The notes under the pieces are model-generated. The model saw only the letters and a list, made by a program, of their open reading frames with translations. It searched no databases and was not told the DNA's origin. From the NCBI GenBank assembly GCA_030544235.1, contig JARUPU010000099.1:323501-387500 (forward strand): DNA of 64,000 bases, read 5' to 3'. Positions 47,581-61,324 of the stretch are shown piece by piece (position 1 is the stretch's first letter; every line of letters begins with the position of its first letter). This stretch comes from Lepturacanthus savala (lineage: Eukaryota; Chordata; Actinopteri; Scombriformes; Trichiuridae). Both the position numbers and the translations under genes were made by a program.

Positions 47581-50500
47581 GACTAGGGTTAGGGTTAGGC
47601 TCAGCGTTGGGGTATAGGGAACGAAACTACCAGGTATATCCCTCCCAGTGATTTTAAAGGTGCTGCAGCCCCGAAACCGAAAATCATATAGAAATTGAAC
47701 CAATTCCTACACCCCCCAGTTAAGAATTTAGGGTTAGGGTTAGGGTTAGGGTTAGGGTTAGACTAGGGTTAGGGTTAGGCTCAGCGTTGGGGTATAGGGA
47801 ACGAAACTACCAGGTATATCCCTCCCAGTGATTTTAAAGGTGATGCAGCCCCGAAACCGAAAATCATATAGAAATTGAACCAATTCCTACACCCCCCAGT
47901 TAAGAATTTAGGGTTAGGGTTAGGGTTAGGGTTAGACTAGGGTTAGGGTTAGGCTCAGCGTTGGGGTATAGGGAACGAAACTACCAGGTATATCCCTCCC
48001 AGTGATTTTAAAGGTGCTGCAGCCCCGAAACCGAAAATCAAATAGAAATTGAACCAATTCCTACACCCCCCAGTTAAGAATTTAGGGTTAGGGTTAGGGT
48101 TAGGGTTAGGGTTAGACTAGGGTTAGGGTTAGGCTCAGCGTTGGGGTATAGGGAACGAAACTACCAGGTATATCCCTCCCAGTGATTTTAAAGGTGCTGC
48201 AGCCCCGAAACCGAAAATCATATAGAAATTGAACCAATTCCTACACCCCCCAGTTAAGAATTTAGGGTTAGGGTTAGGGTTAGGGTTAGGGTTAGACTAG
48301 GGTTAGGGTTAGGCTCAGCGTTGGGGTATAGGGAACGAAACTACCAGGTATATCCCTCCCAGTGATTTTAAAGGTGCTGCAGCCCCGAAACCGAAAATCA
48401 TATAGAAATTGAACCAATTCCTACACCCCCCAGTTAAGAATTTAGGGTTAGGGTTAGGGTTAGGGTTAGGGTTAGACTAGGGTTAGGGTTAGGCTCAGCG
48501 TTGGGGTATAGGGAACGAAACTACCAGGTATATCCCTCCCAGTGATTTTAAAGGTGCTGCAGCCCCGAAACCGAAAATCATATAGAAATTGAACCAATTC
48601 CTACACCCCCCAGTTAAGAATTTAGGGTTAGGGTTAGGGTTAGACTAGGGTTAGGCTTAGGCTCAGCGTTGGGGTATAGAGAACGAAACTACCAGGTATA
48701 TCCCTCCCAGTGATTTTAAAGGTGCTGCAGCCCCGAAACCGAAAATCATATAGAAATTGAACCAATTCCTACACCCCCCAGTTAAGAATTTAGGGTTAGG
48801 GTTAGGGTTAGGGTTAGGGTTAGGGTTAGACTAGGGTTAGGGTTAGGCTCAGCTTTAGGGTATAGAGAACGAAACTACCAGGTATATCCCTCCCAGTGAT
48901 TTTAAAGGTGCTGCAGCCCCGAAACCGAAAATCATATAGAAATTGAACCAATTCCTACACCCCCCAGTTAAGAATTTAGGGTTAGGGTTAGGGTTAGGGT
49001 TAGACTAGGGTTAGGGTTAGGCTCAGCGTTGGGGTATAGGGAACGAAACTACCAGGTATATCCCTCCCAGTGATTTTAAAGGTGCTGCAGCCCCGAAACC
49101 GAAAATCATATAGAAATTGAACCAATTCCTACACCCCCCAGTTAAGAATTTAGGGTTAGGGTTAGGGTTAGGGTTAGGGTTACACTAGGGTTAGGGTTAG
49201 GCTCAGCGTTGGGGTATAGGGAACGAAACTACCAGGTATATCCCTCCCAGTGATTTTAAAGGTGCTGCAGCCCCGAAACCGAAAATCATATAGAAATTGA
49301 ACCAATTCCTACACCCCCCAGTTAAGAATTTAGGGTTAGGGTTAGGGTTAGGGTTAGACTAGGGTTAGGCTTAGGCTCAGCGTTGGGGTATAGAGAACGA
49401 AACTACCAGGTATATCCCTCCCAGTGATTTTAAAGGTGCTGCAGCCCCGAAAGCGAAAATCATATAGAAATTGAACCAATTCCTACACCCCCCAGTTAAG
49501 AATTTAGGGTCAGGGTTAGGGTTAGGGTTAGACTAGGGTTAGGGTTAGGCTCAGCGTTGGGGTATAGGGAACGAAACTACCAGGTATATCCCTCCCAGTG
49601 ATTTTAAAGGTGCTGCAGCCCCGAAACCGAAAATCATATAGAAATTGAACCAATTCCTACACCCCCCAGTTAAGAATTTAGGGTTAGGGTTAGGGTTAGG
49701 GTTAGGGTTAGGGTTACACTAGGGTTAGGGTTAGGCTCAGCGTTGGGGTATAGGGAACGAAACTACCAGGTATATCCCTCCCAGTGATTTTAAAGGTGCT
49801 GCAGCCCCGAAACCGAAAATCATATAGAAATTGAACCAATTCCTACACCCCCCAGTTAAGAATTTAGGGTTAGGGTTAGGGTTAGGGTTAGACTAGGGTT
49901 AGGGTTAGGCTCAGCTTTAGGGTATAGAGAACGAAACTACCAGGTATATCCCTCCCAGTGATTTTAAAGGTGCTGCAGCCCCGAAACCGAAAATCATATA
50001 GAAATTGAACCAATTCCTACACCCCCCAGTTAAGAATTTAGGGTTAGGGTTAGGGTTAGGGTTAGGGTTAGACTAGGGTTAGGGTTAGGCTCAGCGTTGG
50101 GGTATAGGGAACGAAACTACCAGGTATATCCCTCCCAGTGATTTTAAAGGTGCTGCAGCCCCGAAACCGAAAATCATATAGAAATTGAACCAATTCCTAC
50201 ACCCCCCAGTTAAGAATTTAGGGTTAGGGTTAGGGTTAGGGTTAGGGTTAGACTAGGGTTAGGGTTAGGCTCAGCGTTGGGGTATAGGGAACGAAACTAC
50301 CAGGTATATCCCTCCCAGTGATTTTAAAGGTGATGCAGCCCCGAAACCGAAAATCATATAGAAATTGAACCAATTCCTACACCCCCCAGTTAAGAATTTA
50401 GGGTTAGGGTTAGGGTTAGGGTTAGGGTTAGACTAGGGTTAGGGTTAGGCTCAGCGTTGGGGTATAGGGAACGAAACTACCAGGTATATCCCTCCCAGTG

Positions 50501-53500
50501 ATTTTAAAGGTGCTGCAGCCCCGAAACCGAAAATCATATAGAAATTGAACCAATTCCTACACCCCCCAGTTAAAGAATTTAGGGTTAGGGTTAGGGTTAG
50601 GGTTAGACTAGGGTTAGGCTTAGGCTCAGCGTTGGGGTATAGAGAACGAAACTACCAGGTATATCCCTCCCAGTGATTTTAAAGGTGCTGCAGCCCCGAA
50701 ACCGAAAATCATATAGAAATTGAACCAATTCCTACACCCCCCAGTTAAGAATTTAGGGTTAGGGTTAGGGTTAGGGTTAGGGTTAGACTAGGGTTAGAGT
50801 TAGGCTCAGCGTTGGGGTATAGGGAACGAAACTACCAGGTATATCCCTCCCAGTGATTTTAAAGGTGCTGCAGCCCCGAAACCGAAAATCATATAGAAAT
50901 TGAACCAATTCCTACACCCCCCAGTTAAGAATTTAGGGTTAGGGTTAGGGTTAGGGTTAGACTAGGGTTAGGGTTAGGCTCAGCGTTGGGGTATAGGGAA
51001 CGAAACTACCAGGTATATCCCTCCCAGTGATTTTAAAGGTGCTGCAGCCCCGAAACCGAAAATCATATAGAAATTGAACCAATTCCTACACCCCCCAGTT
51101 AAGAATTTAGGGTTAGGGTTAGGGTTAGGGTTAGACTAGGGTTAGGGTTAGGCTCAGCGTTGGGGTATAGGGAACGAAACTACCAGGTATATCCCTCCCA
51201 GTGATTTTAAAGGTGCTGCAGCCCTGAAACCGAAAATCATATAGAAATTGAACCAATTCCTACACCCCCCAGTTAAGAATTTAGGGTTAGGGTTAGGGTT
51301 AGGGTTAGGGTTAGGGTTACACTAGGGTTAGGGTTAGGCTCAGCGTTGGGGTATAGGGAACGAAACTACCAGGTATATCCCTCCCAGTGATTTTAAAGGT
51401 GCTGCAGCCCCGAAACCGAAAATCATATAGAAATTGAACCAATTCCTACACCCCCCAGTTAAGAATTTAGGGTTAGGGTTAGGGTTAGGGTTAGACTAGG
51501 GTTAGGGTTAGGCTCAGCTTTAGGGTATAGAGAACGAAACTACCAGGTATATCCCTCCCAGTGATTTTAAAGGTGCTGCAGCCCCGAAACCGAAAATCAT
51601 ATAGAAATTGAACCAATTCCTACACCCCCCAGTTAAGAATTTAGGGTTAGGGTTAGGGTTAGGGTTAGGGTTAGACTAGGGTTAGGGTTAGGCTCAGCGT
51701 TGGGGTATAGGGAACGAAACTACCAGGTATATCCCTCCCAGTGATTTTAAAGGTGCTGCAGCCCCGAAACCGAAAATCATATAGAAATTGAACCAATTCC
51801 TACACCCCCCAGTTAAGAATTTAGGGTTAGGGTTAGGGTTAGGGTTAGGGTTAGACTAGGGTTAGGGTTAGGCTCAGCGTTGGGGTATAGGGAACGAAAC
51901 TACCAGGTATATCCCTCCCAGTGATTTTAAAGGTGCTGCAGCCCCGAAACCGAAAATCATATAGAAATTGAACCAATTCCTACACCCCCCAGTTAAGAAT
52001 TTAGGGTTAGGGTTAGGGTTAGACTAGGGTTAGGCTTAGGCTCAGCGTTGGGGTATAGAGAACGAAACTACCAGGTATATCCCTCCCAGTGATTTTAAAG
52101 GTGCTGCAGCCCCGAAACCGAAAATCATATAGAAATTGAACCAATTCCTACACCCCCCAGTTAAGAATTTAGGGTTAGGGTTAGGGTTAGGGTTAGGGTT
52201 AGACTAGGGTTAGGGTTAGGCTCAGCGTTGGGGTATAGGGAACGAAACTACCAGGTATATCCCTCCCAGTGATTTTAAAGGTGCTGCAGCCCCGAAACCG
52301 AAAATCATATAGAAATTGAACCAATTCCTACACCCCCCAGTTAAGAATTTAGGGTTAGGGTTAGGGTTAGGGTTAGACTAGGGTTAGGGTTAGGCTCAGC
52401 GTTGGGGTATAGGGAACGAAACTACCAGGTATATCCCTCCCAGTGATTTTAAAGGTGCTGCAGCCCCGAAACCGAAAATCATATAGAAATTGAACCAATT
52501 CCTACACCCCCCAGTTAAGAATTTAGGGTTAGGGTTAGGGTTAGGGTTAGACTAGGGTTAGGGTTAGGCTCAGCGTTGGGGTATAGGGAACGAAACTACC
52601 AGGTATATCCCTCCCAGTGATTTTAAAGGTGCTGCAGCCCCGAAACCGAAAATCATATAGAAATTGAACCAATTCCTACACCCCCCAGTTAAGAATTTAG
52701 GGTTAGGGTTAGGGTTAGGGTTAGGGTTACACTAGGGTTAGGGTTAGGCTCAGCGTTGGGGTATAGGGAACGAAACTACCAGGTATATCCCTCCCAGTGA
52801 TTTTAAAGGTGCTGCAGCCCCGAAACCGAAAATCATATAGAAATTGAACCAATTCCTACACCCCCCAGTTAAGAATTTAGGGTTAGGGTTAGGGTTAGGG
52901 TTAGACTAGGGTTAGGGTTAGGCTCAGCTTTAGGGTATAGAGAACGAAACTACCAGGTATATCCCTCCCAGTGATTTTAAAGGTGCTGCAGCCCCGAAAC
53001 CGAAAATCATATAGAAATTGAACCAATTCCTACACCCCCCAGTTAAGAATTTAGGGTTAGGGTTAGGGTTAGGGTTAGACTAGGGTTAGGGTTAGGCTCA
53101 GCGTTGGGGTATAGGGAACGAAACTACCAGGTATATCCCTCCCAGTGATTTTAAAGGTGCTGCAGCCCCGAAACCGAAAATCATATAGAAATTGAACCAA
53201 TTCCTACACCCCCCAGTTAAGAATTTAGGGTTAGGGTTAGGGTTAGGGTTAGACTAGGGTTAGGCTTAGGCTCAGCGTTGGGGTATAGAGAACGAAACTA
53301 CCAGGTATATCCCTCCCAGTGATTTTAAAGGTGCTGCAGCCCCGAAACCGAAAATCAAATAGAAATTGAACCAATTCCTACACCCCCCAGTTAAGAATTT
53401 AGGGTTAGGGTTAGGGTTAGGGTTAGACTAGGGTTAGGGTTAGGCTCAGCGTTGGGGTATAGGGAACGAAACTACCAGGTATATCCCTCCCAGTGATTTT

Positions 53501-55043
53501 AAAGGTGCTGCAGCCCCGAAACCGAAAATCAAATAGAAATTGAACCAATTCCTACACCCCCCAGTTAAGAATTTAGGGTTAGGGTTAGGGTTAGGGTTAG
53601 ACTAGGGTTAGGGTTAGGCTCAGCGTTGGGGTATAGGGAACGAAACTACCAGGTATATCCCTCCCAGTGATTTTAAAGGTGCTGCAGCCCCGAAACCGAA
53701 AATCAAATAGAAATTGAACCAATTCCTACACCCCCCAGTTAAGAATTTAGGGTTAGGGTTAGGGTTAGGGTTAGACTAGGGTTAGGGTTAGGCTCAGCGT
53801 TGGGGTATAGGGAACGAAACTACCAGGTATATCCCTCCCAGTGATTTTAAAGGTGCTGCAGCCCCGAAACCGAAAATCAAATAGAAATTGAACCAATTCC
53901 TACACCCCCCAGTTAAGAATTTAGGGTTAGGGTTAGGGTTAGACTAGGGTTAGGGTTAGGCTCAGCGTTGGGGTATAGGGAACGAAACTACCAGGTATAT
54001 CCCTCCCAGTGATTTTAAAGGTGATGCAGCCCCGAAACTGAAAATCATATAGAAATTGAACCAATTCCTACACCCCCCAGTTAGGAATTTAGGGTTAGGG
54101 TTAGGGTTAGGGTTAGACTAGGGTTAGGGTTAGGCTCAGCGTTGGGGTATAGGGAACGAAACTACCAGGTATATCCCTCCCAGTGATTTTAAAGGTGCTG
54201 CAGCCCCGAAACCGAAAATCAAATAGAAATTGAACCAATTCCTACACCCCCCAGTTAAGAATTTAGGGTTAGGGTTAGGGTTAGACTAGGGTTAGGGTTA
54301 GGCTCAGCGTTGGGGTATAGGGAACGAAACTACCAGGTATATCCCTCCCAGTGATTTTAAAGGTGCTGCAGCCCCGAAACCGAAAATCAAATAGAAATTG
54401 AACCAATTCCTACACCCCCCAGTTAAGAATTTAGGGTTAGGGTTAGGGTTAGACTAGGGTTAGGGTTAGGCTCAGCGTTGGGGTATAGGGAACGAAACTA
54501 CCAGGTATATCCCTCCCAGTGATTTTAAAGGTGCTGCAGCCCCGAAACCGAAAATCAAATAGAAATTGAACCAATTCCTACACCCCCCAGTTAAGAATTT
54601 AGGGTTAGGGTTAGGGTTAGACTAGGGTTAGGGTTAGGCTCAGCGTTGGGGTATAGGGAACGAAACTACCAGGTATATCCCTCCCAGTGATTTTAAAGGT
54701 GATGCAGCCCCGAAACTGAAAATCATATAGAAATTGAACCAATTCCTACACCCCCCAGTTAGGAATTTAGGGTTAGGGTTAGGGTTAGGGTTAGACTAGG
54801 GTTAGGGTTAGGCTCAGCGTTGGGGTATAGGGAACGAAACTACCAGGTATATCCCTCCCAGTGATTTTAAAGGTGCTGCAGCCCCGAAACCGAAAATCAT
54901 ATAGAAATTGAACCAATTCCTACACCCCCCAGTTAAGAATTTAGGGTTAGGGTTAGGGTTAGGGTTAGACTCGGGTTAGGGTTAGGCTCAGCGTTGGGGT
55001 ATAGGGAACGAAAGGGTTAGGGTTAGGGTTAGGGTTAGGGTTA
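47581..55043 (+). repeat. Delta higher-order repeat, copy 4 (7,463 bp)
   Basis: Matches delta copy 3 at constant offset through 53,941. It then ends differently: a GATGCAG/GAAACTG/GTTAGGAATT monomer, three ATCAAATAG monomers, a second GATGCAG/GAAACTG/GTTAGGAATT monomer, one plain unit and the truncated GACTCGGG monomer. The ATCAAATAG-plus-GAAACTG group is therefore present twice in a row (about 53424-54113 and 54114-54792), a local four-monomer duplication. Confidence 0.85.
54968..55043 (+). repeat. Truncated 76-bp monomer, end of delta copy 4
   Basis: GACTCGGG form, same breakpoint. Its left context (GATGCAG/GAAACTG/GTTAGGAATT monomer, then one plain) matches delta copy 1 rather than copies 2 and 3. 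Confidence 0.9.
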
Positions 55044-57641
55044 GACTAGGGTTAGGGTTAGGCTCAGCGTTGGGGTATAGGGAACGAAACTACCAGGTAT
55101 ATCCCTCCCAGTGATTTTAAAGGTGCTGCAGCCCCGAAACCGAAAATCATATAGAAATTGAACCAATTCCTACACCCCCCAGTTAAGAATTTAGGGTTAG
55201 GGTTAGGGTTAGGGTTAGGGTTAGACTAGGGTTAGGGTTAGGCTCAGCGTTGGGGTATAGGGAACGAAACTACCAGGTATATCCCTCCCAGTGATTTTAA
55301 AGGTGATGCAGCCCCGAAACCGAAAATCATATAGAAATTGAACCAATTCCTACACCCCCCAGTTAAGAATTTAGGGTTAGGGTTAGGGTTAGACTAGGGT
55401 TAGGGTTAGGCTCAGCGTTGGGGTATAGGGAACGAAACTACCAGGTATATCCCTCCCAGTGATTTTAAAGGTGCTGCAGCCCCGAAACCGAAAATCATAT
55501 AGAAATTGAACCAATTCCTACACCCCCCAGTTAAGAATTTAGGGTTAGGGTTAGGGTTAGGGTTAGACTAGGGTTAGGCTTAGGCTCAGCGTTGGGGTAT
55601 AGAGAACGAAACTACCAGGTATATCCCTCCCAGTGATTTTAAAGGTGCTGCAGCCCCGAAACCGAAAATCATATAGAAATTGAACCAATTCCTACACCCC
55701 CCAGTTAAGAATTTAGGGTTAGGGTTAGGGTTAGGGTTAGACTAGGGTTAGGGTTAGGCTCAGCGTTGGGGTATAGGGAACGAAACTACCAGGTATATCC
55801 CTCCCAGTGATTTTAAAGGTGCTGCAGCCCCGAAACCGAAAATCAAATAGAAATTGAACCAATTCCTACACCCCCCAGTTAAGAATTTAGGGTTAGGGTT
55901 AGGGTTAGACTAGGGTTAGGGTTAGGCTCAGCGTTGGGGTATAGGGAACGAAACTACCAGGTATATCCCTCCCAGTGATTTTAAAGGTGATGCAGCCCCG
56001 AAACCGAAAATCAAATAGAAATTGAACCAATTCCTACACCCCCCAGTTAAGAATTTAGGGTTAGGGTTAGGGTTAGACTAGGGTTAGGGTTAGGCTCAGC
56101 GTTGGGGTATAGGGAACGAAACTACCAGGTATATCCCTCCCAGTGATTTTAAAGGTGCTGCAGCCCCGAAACCGAAAATCAAATAGAAATTGAACCAATT
56201 CCTACACCCCCCAGTTAAGAATTTAGGGTTAGGGTTAGGGTTAGGGTTAGGGTTAGACTAGGGTTAGGGTTAGGCTCAGCGTTGGGGTATAGGGAACGAA
56301 ACTACCAGGTATATCCCTCCCAGTGATTTTAAAGGTGCTGCAGCCCCGAAACCGAAAATCATATAGAAATTGAACCAATTCCTACACCCCCCAGTTAAGA
56401 ATTTAGGGTTAGGGTTAGGGTTAGGGTTAGGGTTAGACTAGGGTTAGGGTTAGGCTCAGCGTTGGGGTATAGGGAACGAAACTACCAGGTATATCCCTCC
56501 CAGTGATTTTAAAGGTGATGCAGCCCCGAAACCGAAAATCATATAGAAATTGAACCAATTCCTACACCCCCCAGTTAAGAATTTAGGGTTAGGGTTAGGG
56601 TTAGGGTTAGACTAGGGTTAGGCTTAGGCTCAGCGTTGGGGTATAGAGAACGAAACTACCAGGTATATCCCTCCCAGTGATTTTAAAGGTGCTGCAGCCC
56701 CGAAACCGAAAATCATATAGAAATTGAACCAATTCCTACACCCCCCAGTTAAGAATTTAGGGTTAGGGTTAGGGTTAGGGTTAGACTAGGGTTAGGGTTA
56801 GGCTCAGCGTTGGGGTATAGGGAACGAAACTACCAGGTATATCCCTCCCAGTGATTTTAAAGGTGCTGCAGCCCCGAAACCGAAAATCAAATAGAAATTG
56901 AACCAATTCCTACACCCCCCAGTTAAGAATTTAGGGTTAGGGTTAGGGTTAGGGTTAGACTAGGGTTAGGGTTAGGCTCAGCGTTGGGGTATAGGGAACG
57001 AAACTACCAGGTATATCCCTCCCAGTGATTTTAAAGGTGCTGCAGCCCCGAAACCGAAAATCAAATAGAAATTGAACCAATTCCTACACCCCCCAGTTAA
57101 GAATTTAGGGTTAGGGTTAGGGTTAGACTAGGGTTAGGGTTAGGCTCAGCGTTGGGGTATAGGGAACGAAACTACCAGGTATATCCCTCCCAGTGATTTT
57201 AAAGGTGATGCAGCCCCGAAACTGAAAATCATATAGAAATTGAACCAATTCCTACACCCCCCAGTTAAGAATTTAGGGTTAGGGTTAGGGTTAGACTAGG
57301 GTTAGGGTTAGGCTCAGCGTTGGGGTATAGGGAACGAAACTACCAGGTATATCCCTCCCAGTGATTTTAAAGGTGATGCAGCCCCGAAACTGAAAATCAT
57401 ATAGAAATTGAACCAATTCCTACACCCCCCAGTTAGGAATTTAGGGTTAGGGTTAGGGTTAGGGTTAGACTAGGGTTAGGGTTAGGCTCAGCGTTGGGGT
57501 ATAGGGAACGAAACTACCAGGTATATCCCTCCCAGTGATTTTAAAGGTGCTGCAGCCCCGAAACCGAAAATCATATAGAAATTGAACCAATTCCTACACC
57601 CCCCAGTTAAGAATTTAGGGTTAGGGTTAGGGTTAGGGTTA

Positions 57642-57815
57642 GACTCGGGTTAGGGTTAGGCTCAGCGTTGGGGTATAGGGAACGAAACTACCAGGTATAT
57701 CCCTCCCAGTGATTTTAAAGGTGCTGCAGCCCCGAAACCGAAAATCATATAGAAATTGAACCAATTCCTACACCCCCCAGTTAAGAATTTAGGGTTAGGG
57801 TTAGGGTTAGGGTTA
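57642..57815 (+). repeat. Full-length GACTCGGG monomer
   Basis: Second of four copies with an intact core. It precedes one plain unit and the GTAAAGGG unit of the epsilon module. Confidence 0.85.
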
Positions 57816-57983
57816 GACTAGGGTTAGGGTTAGGCTCAGCGTTGGGGTATAGGGAACGAAACTACCAGGTATATCCCTCCCAGTGATTTTAAAGGTGCTG
57901 CAGCCCCGAAACCGAAAATCATATAGAAATTGAACCAATTCCTACACCCCCCAGTTAAGAATTTAGGGTTAGGGTTAGGGTTA

Positions 57984-58157
57984 GACTAGGGTTAGGCTCA
58001 GCGTTGGGGTAAAGGGAACGAAACTACCAGGTATATCCCTCCCAGTGATTTTAAAGGTGCTGCAGCCCCGAAACCGAAAATCATATAGAAATTGAAACAA
58101 TTCCTACACCCCCCAGTTAAGAATATAGGGTTAGGGTTAGGGTTAGGGTTAGGGTTA
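57984..58157 (+). repeat. Monomer with shortened head and GTAAAGGG
   Basis: Second copy of the epsilon marker unit. It has a private C to A change (GAAACAATT for GAACCAATT) near 58097. Confidence 0.85.
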
Positions 58158-59555
58158 GACTAGGGTTAGGCTTAGGCTCAGCGTTGGGGTATAGAGAACG
58201 AAACTACCAGGTATATCCCTCCCAGTGATTTTAAAGGTGCTGCAGCCCCGAAACCGAAAATCATATAGAAATTGAACCAATTCCTACACCCCCCAGTTAA
58301 GAATTTAGGGTTAGGGTTAGGGTTAGGGTTAGGGTTAGACTAGGGTTAGGGTTAGGCTCAGCGTTGGGGTATAGGGAACGAAACTACCAGGTATATCCCT
58401 CCCAGTGATTTTAAAGGTGATGCAGCCCCGAAACCGAAAATCATATAGAAATTGAACCAATTCCTACACCCCCCAGTTAAGAATTTAGGGTTAGGGTTAG
58501 GGTTAGGGTTAGGGTTAGACTAGGGTTAGGGTTAGGCTCAGCGTTGGGGTATAGGGAACGAAACTACCAGGTATATCCCTCCCAGTGATTTTAAAGGTGC
58601 TGCAGCCCCGAAACCGAAAATCATATAGAAATTGAACCAATTCCTACACCCCCCAGTTAAGAATTTAGGGTTAGGGTTAGGGTTAGGGTTAGACTAGGGT
58701 TAGGCTTAGGCTCAGCGTTGGGGTATAGAGAACGAAACTACCAGGTATATCCCTCCCAGTGATTTTAAAGGTGCTGCAGCCCCGAAACCGAAAATCATAT
58801 AGAAATTGAACCAATTCCTACACCCCCCAGTTAAGAATTTAGGGTTAGGGTTAGGGTTAGGGTTAGACTAGGGTTAGGGTTAGGCTCAGCGTTGGGGTAT
58901 AGGGAACGAAACTACCAGGTATATCCCTCCCAGTGATTTTAAAGGTGCTGCAGCCCCGAAACCGAAAATCAAATAGAAATTGAACCAATTCCTACACCCC
59001 CCAGTTAAGAATTTAGGGTTAGGGTTAGGGTTAGGGTTAGACTAGGGTTAGGGTTAGGCTCAGCGTTGGGGTATAGGGAACGAAACTACCAGGTATATCC
59101 CTCCCAGTGATTTTAAAGGTGATGCAGCCCCGAAACTGAAAATCATATAGAAATTGAACCAATTCCTACACCCCCCAGTTAAGAATTTAGGGTTAGGGTT
59201 AGGGTTAGACTAGGGTTAGGGTTAGGCTCAGCGTTGGGGTATAGGGAACGAAACTACCAGGTATATCCCTCCCAGTGATTTTAAAGGTGATGCAGCCCCG
59301 AAACTGAAAATCATATAGAAATTGAACCAATTCCTACACCCCCCAGTTAGGAATTTAGGGTTAGGGTTAGGGTTAGGGTTAGACTAGGGTTAGGGTTAGG
59401 CTCAGCGTTGGGGTATAGGGAACGAAACTACCAGGTATATCCCTCCCAGTGATTTTAAAGGTGCTGCAGCCCCGAAACCGAAAATCATATAGAAATTGAA
59501 CCAATTCCTACACCCCCCAGTTAAGAATTTAGGGTTAGGGTTAGGGTTAGGGTTA

Positions 59556-59729
59556 GACTCGGGTTAGGGTTAGGCTCAGCGTTGGGGTATAGGGAACGAA
59601 ACTACCAGGTATATCCCTCCCAGTGATTTTAAAGGTGCTGCAGCCCCGAAACCGAAAATCATATAGAAATTGAACCAATTCCTACACCCCCCAGTTAAGA
59701 ATTTAGGGTTAGGGTTAGGGTTAGGGTTA
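59556..59729 (+). repeat. Full-length GACTCGGG monomer
   Basis: Third copy with an intact core. The next monomer has a private change, TATAGGTAACG instead of TATAGGGAACG, at about 59768. Confidence 0.85.
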
Positions 59730-59903
59730 GACTAGGGTTAGGGTTAGGCTCAGCGTTGGGGTATAGGTAACGAAACTACCAGGTATATCCCTCCCAGTGA
59801 TTTTAAAGGTGCTGCAGCCCCGAAACCGAAAATCATATAGAAATTGAACCAATTCCTACACCCCCCAGTTAAGAATTTAGGGTTAGGGTTAGGGTTAGGG
59901 TTA

Positions 59904-60077
59904 GACTAGGGTTAGGCTCAGCGTTGGGGTAAAGGGAACGAAACTACCAGGTATATCCCTCCCAGTGATTTTAAAGGTGCTGCAGCCCCGAAACCGAAAA
60001 TCATATAGAAATTGAACCAATTCCTACACCCCCCAGTTAAGAATATAGGGTTAGGGTTAGGGTTAGGGTTAGGGTTA
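59904..60077 (+). repeat. Monomer with shortened head and GTAAAGGG
   Basis: Third copy, 1,920 bp after the second. It is followed by an AGCTTTAGGG monomer, as at 39280 and 63233; the copy at 57984 is followed instead by a GGCTTAGG monomer. Confidence 0.85.
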
Positions 60078-61150
60078 GACTAGGGTTAGGGTTAGGCTCA
60101 GCTTTAGGGTATAGAGAACGAAACTACCAGGTATATCCCTCCCAGTGATTTTAAAGGTGCTGCAGCCCCGAAACCGAAAATCATATAGAAATTGAACCAA
60201 TTCCTACACCCCCCAGTTAAGAATTTAGGGTTAGGGTTAGGGTTAGGGTTAGACTAGGGTTAGGCTTAGGCTCAGCGTTGGGGTATAGAGAACGAAACTA
60301 CCAGGTATATCCCTCCCAGTGATTTTAAAGGTGCTGCAGCCCCGAAACCGAAAATCATATAGAAATTGAACCAATTCCTACACCCCCCAGTTAAGAATTT
60401 AGGGTTAGGGTTAGGGTTAGGGTTAGGGTTAGACTAGGGTTAGGGTTAGGCTCAGCGTTGGGGTATAGGGAACGAAACTACCAGGTATATCCCTCCCAGT
60501 GATTTTAAAGGTGCTGCAGCCCCGAAACCGAAAATCATATAGAAATTGAACCAATTCCTACACCCCCCAGTTAAGAATTTAGGGTTAGGGTTAGGGTTAG
60601 GGTTAGGGTTAGGGTTACACTAGGGTTAGGGTTAGGCTCAGCGTTGGGGTATAGGGAACGAAACTACCAGGTATATCCCTCCCAGTGATTTTAAAGGTGC
60701 TGCAGCCCCGAAACCGAAAATCATATAGAAATTGAACCAATTCCTACACCCCCCAGTTAAGAATTTAGGGTTAGGGTTAGGGTTAGGGTTAGACTAGGGT
60801 TAGGCTTAGGCTCAGCGTTGGGGTATAGAGAACGAAACTACCAGGTATATCCCTCCCAGTGATTTTAAAGGTGCTGCAGCCCCGAAACCGAAAATCATAT
60901 AGAAATTGAACCAATTCCTACACCCCCCAGTTAAGAATTTAGGGTTAGGGTTAGGGTTAGGGTTAGGGTTAGACTAGGGTTAGGGTTAGGCTCAGCGTTG
61001 GGGTATAGGGAACGAAACTACCAGGTATATCCCTCCCAGTGATTTTAAAGGTGCTGCAGCCCCGAAACTGAAAATCATATAGAAATTGAACCAATTCCTA
61101 CACCCCCCAGTTAAGAATTTAGGGTTAGGGTTAGGGTTAGGGTTAGGGTT

Positions 61151-61324
61151 AGACTAGGGTTAGGGTTAGGCTCAGCGTTGGGGTATAGGGAACGAAACTA
61201 CCAGGTATATCCCTCCCAGTGATTTTAAAGGTGCTGCAGCCCCGAAACCGAAAATCATATAGAAATTGAACCAATTCCTACACCCCCAGTTAAGAATTTA
61301 GGGTTAGGGTTAGGGTTAGGGTTA
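61151..61324 (+). repeat. Monomer with five-C instead of six-C run
   Basis: TACACCCCCAG has five C in the homopolymer where all other monomers checked have six (about 61281). It is a private single-base deletion at a homopolymer, either a true mutation or a consensus error. Confidence 0.6.
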
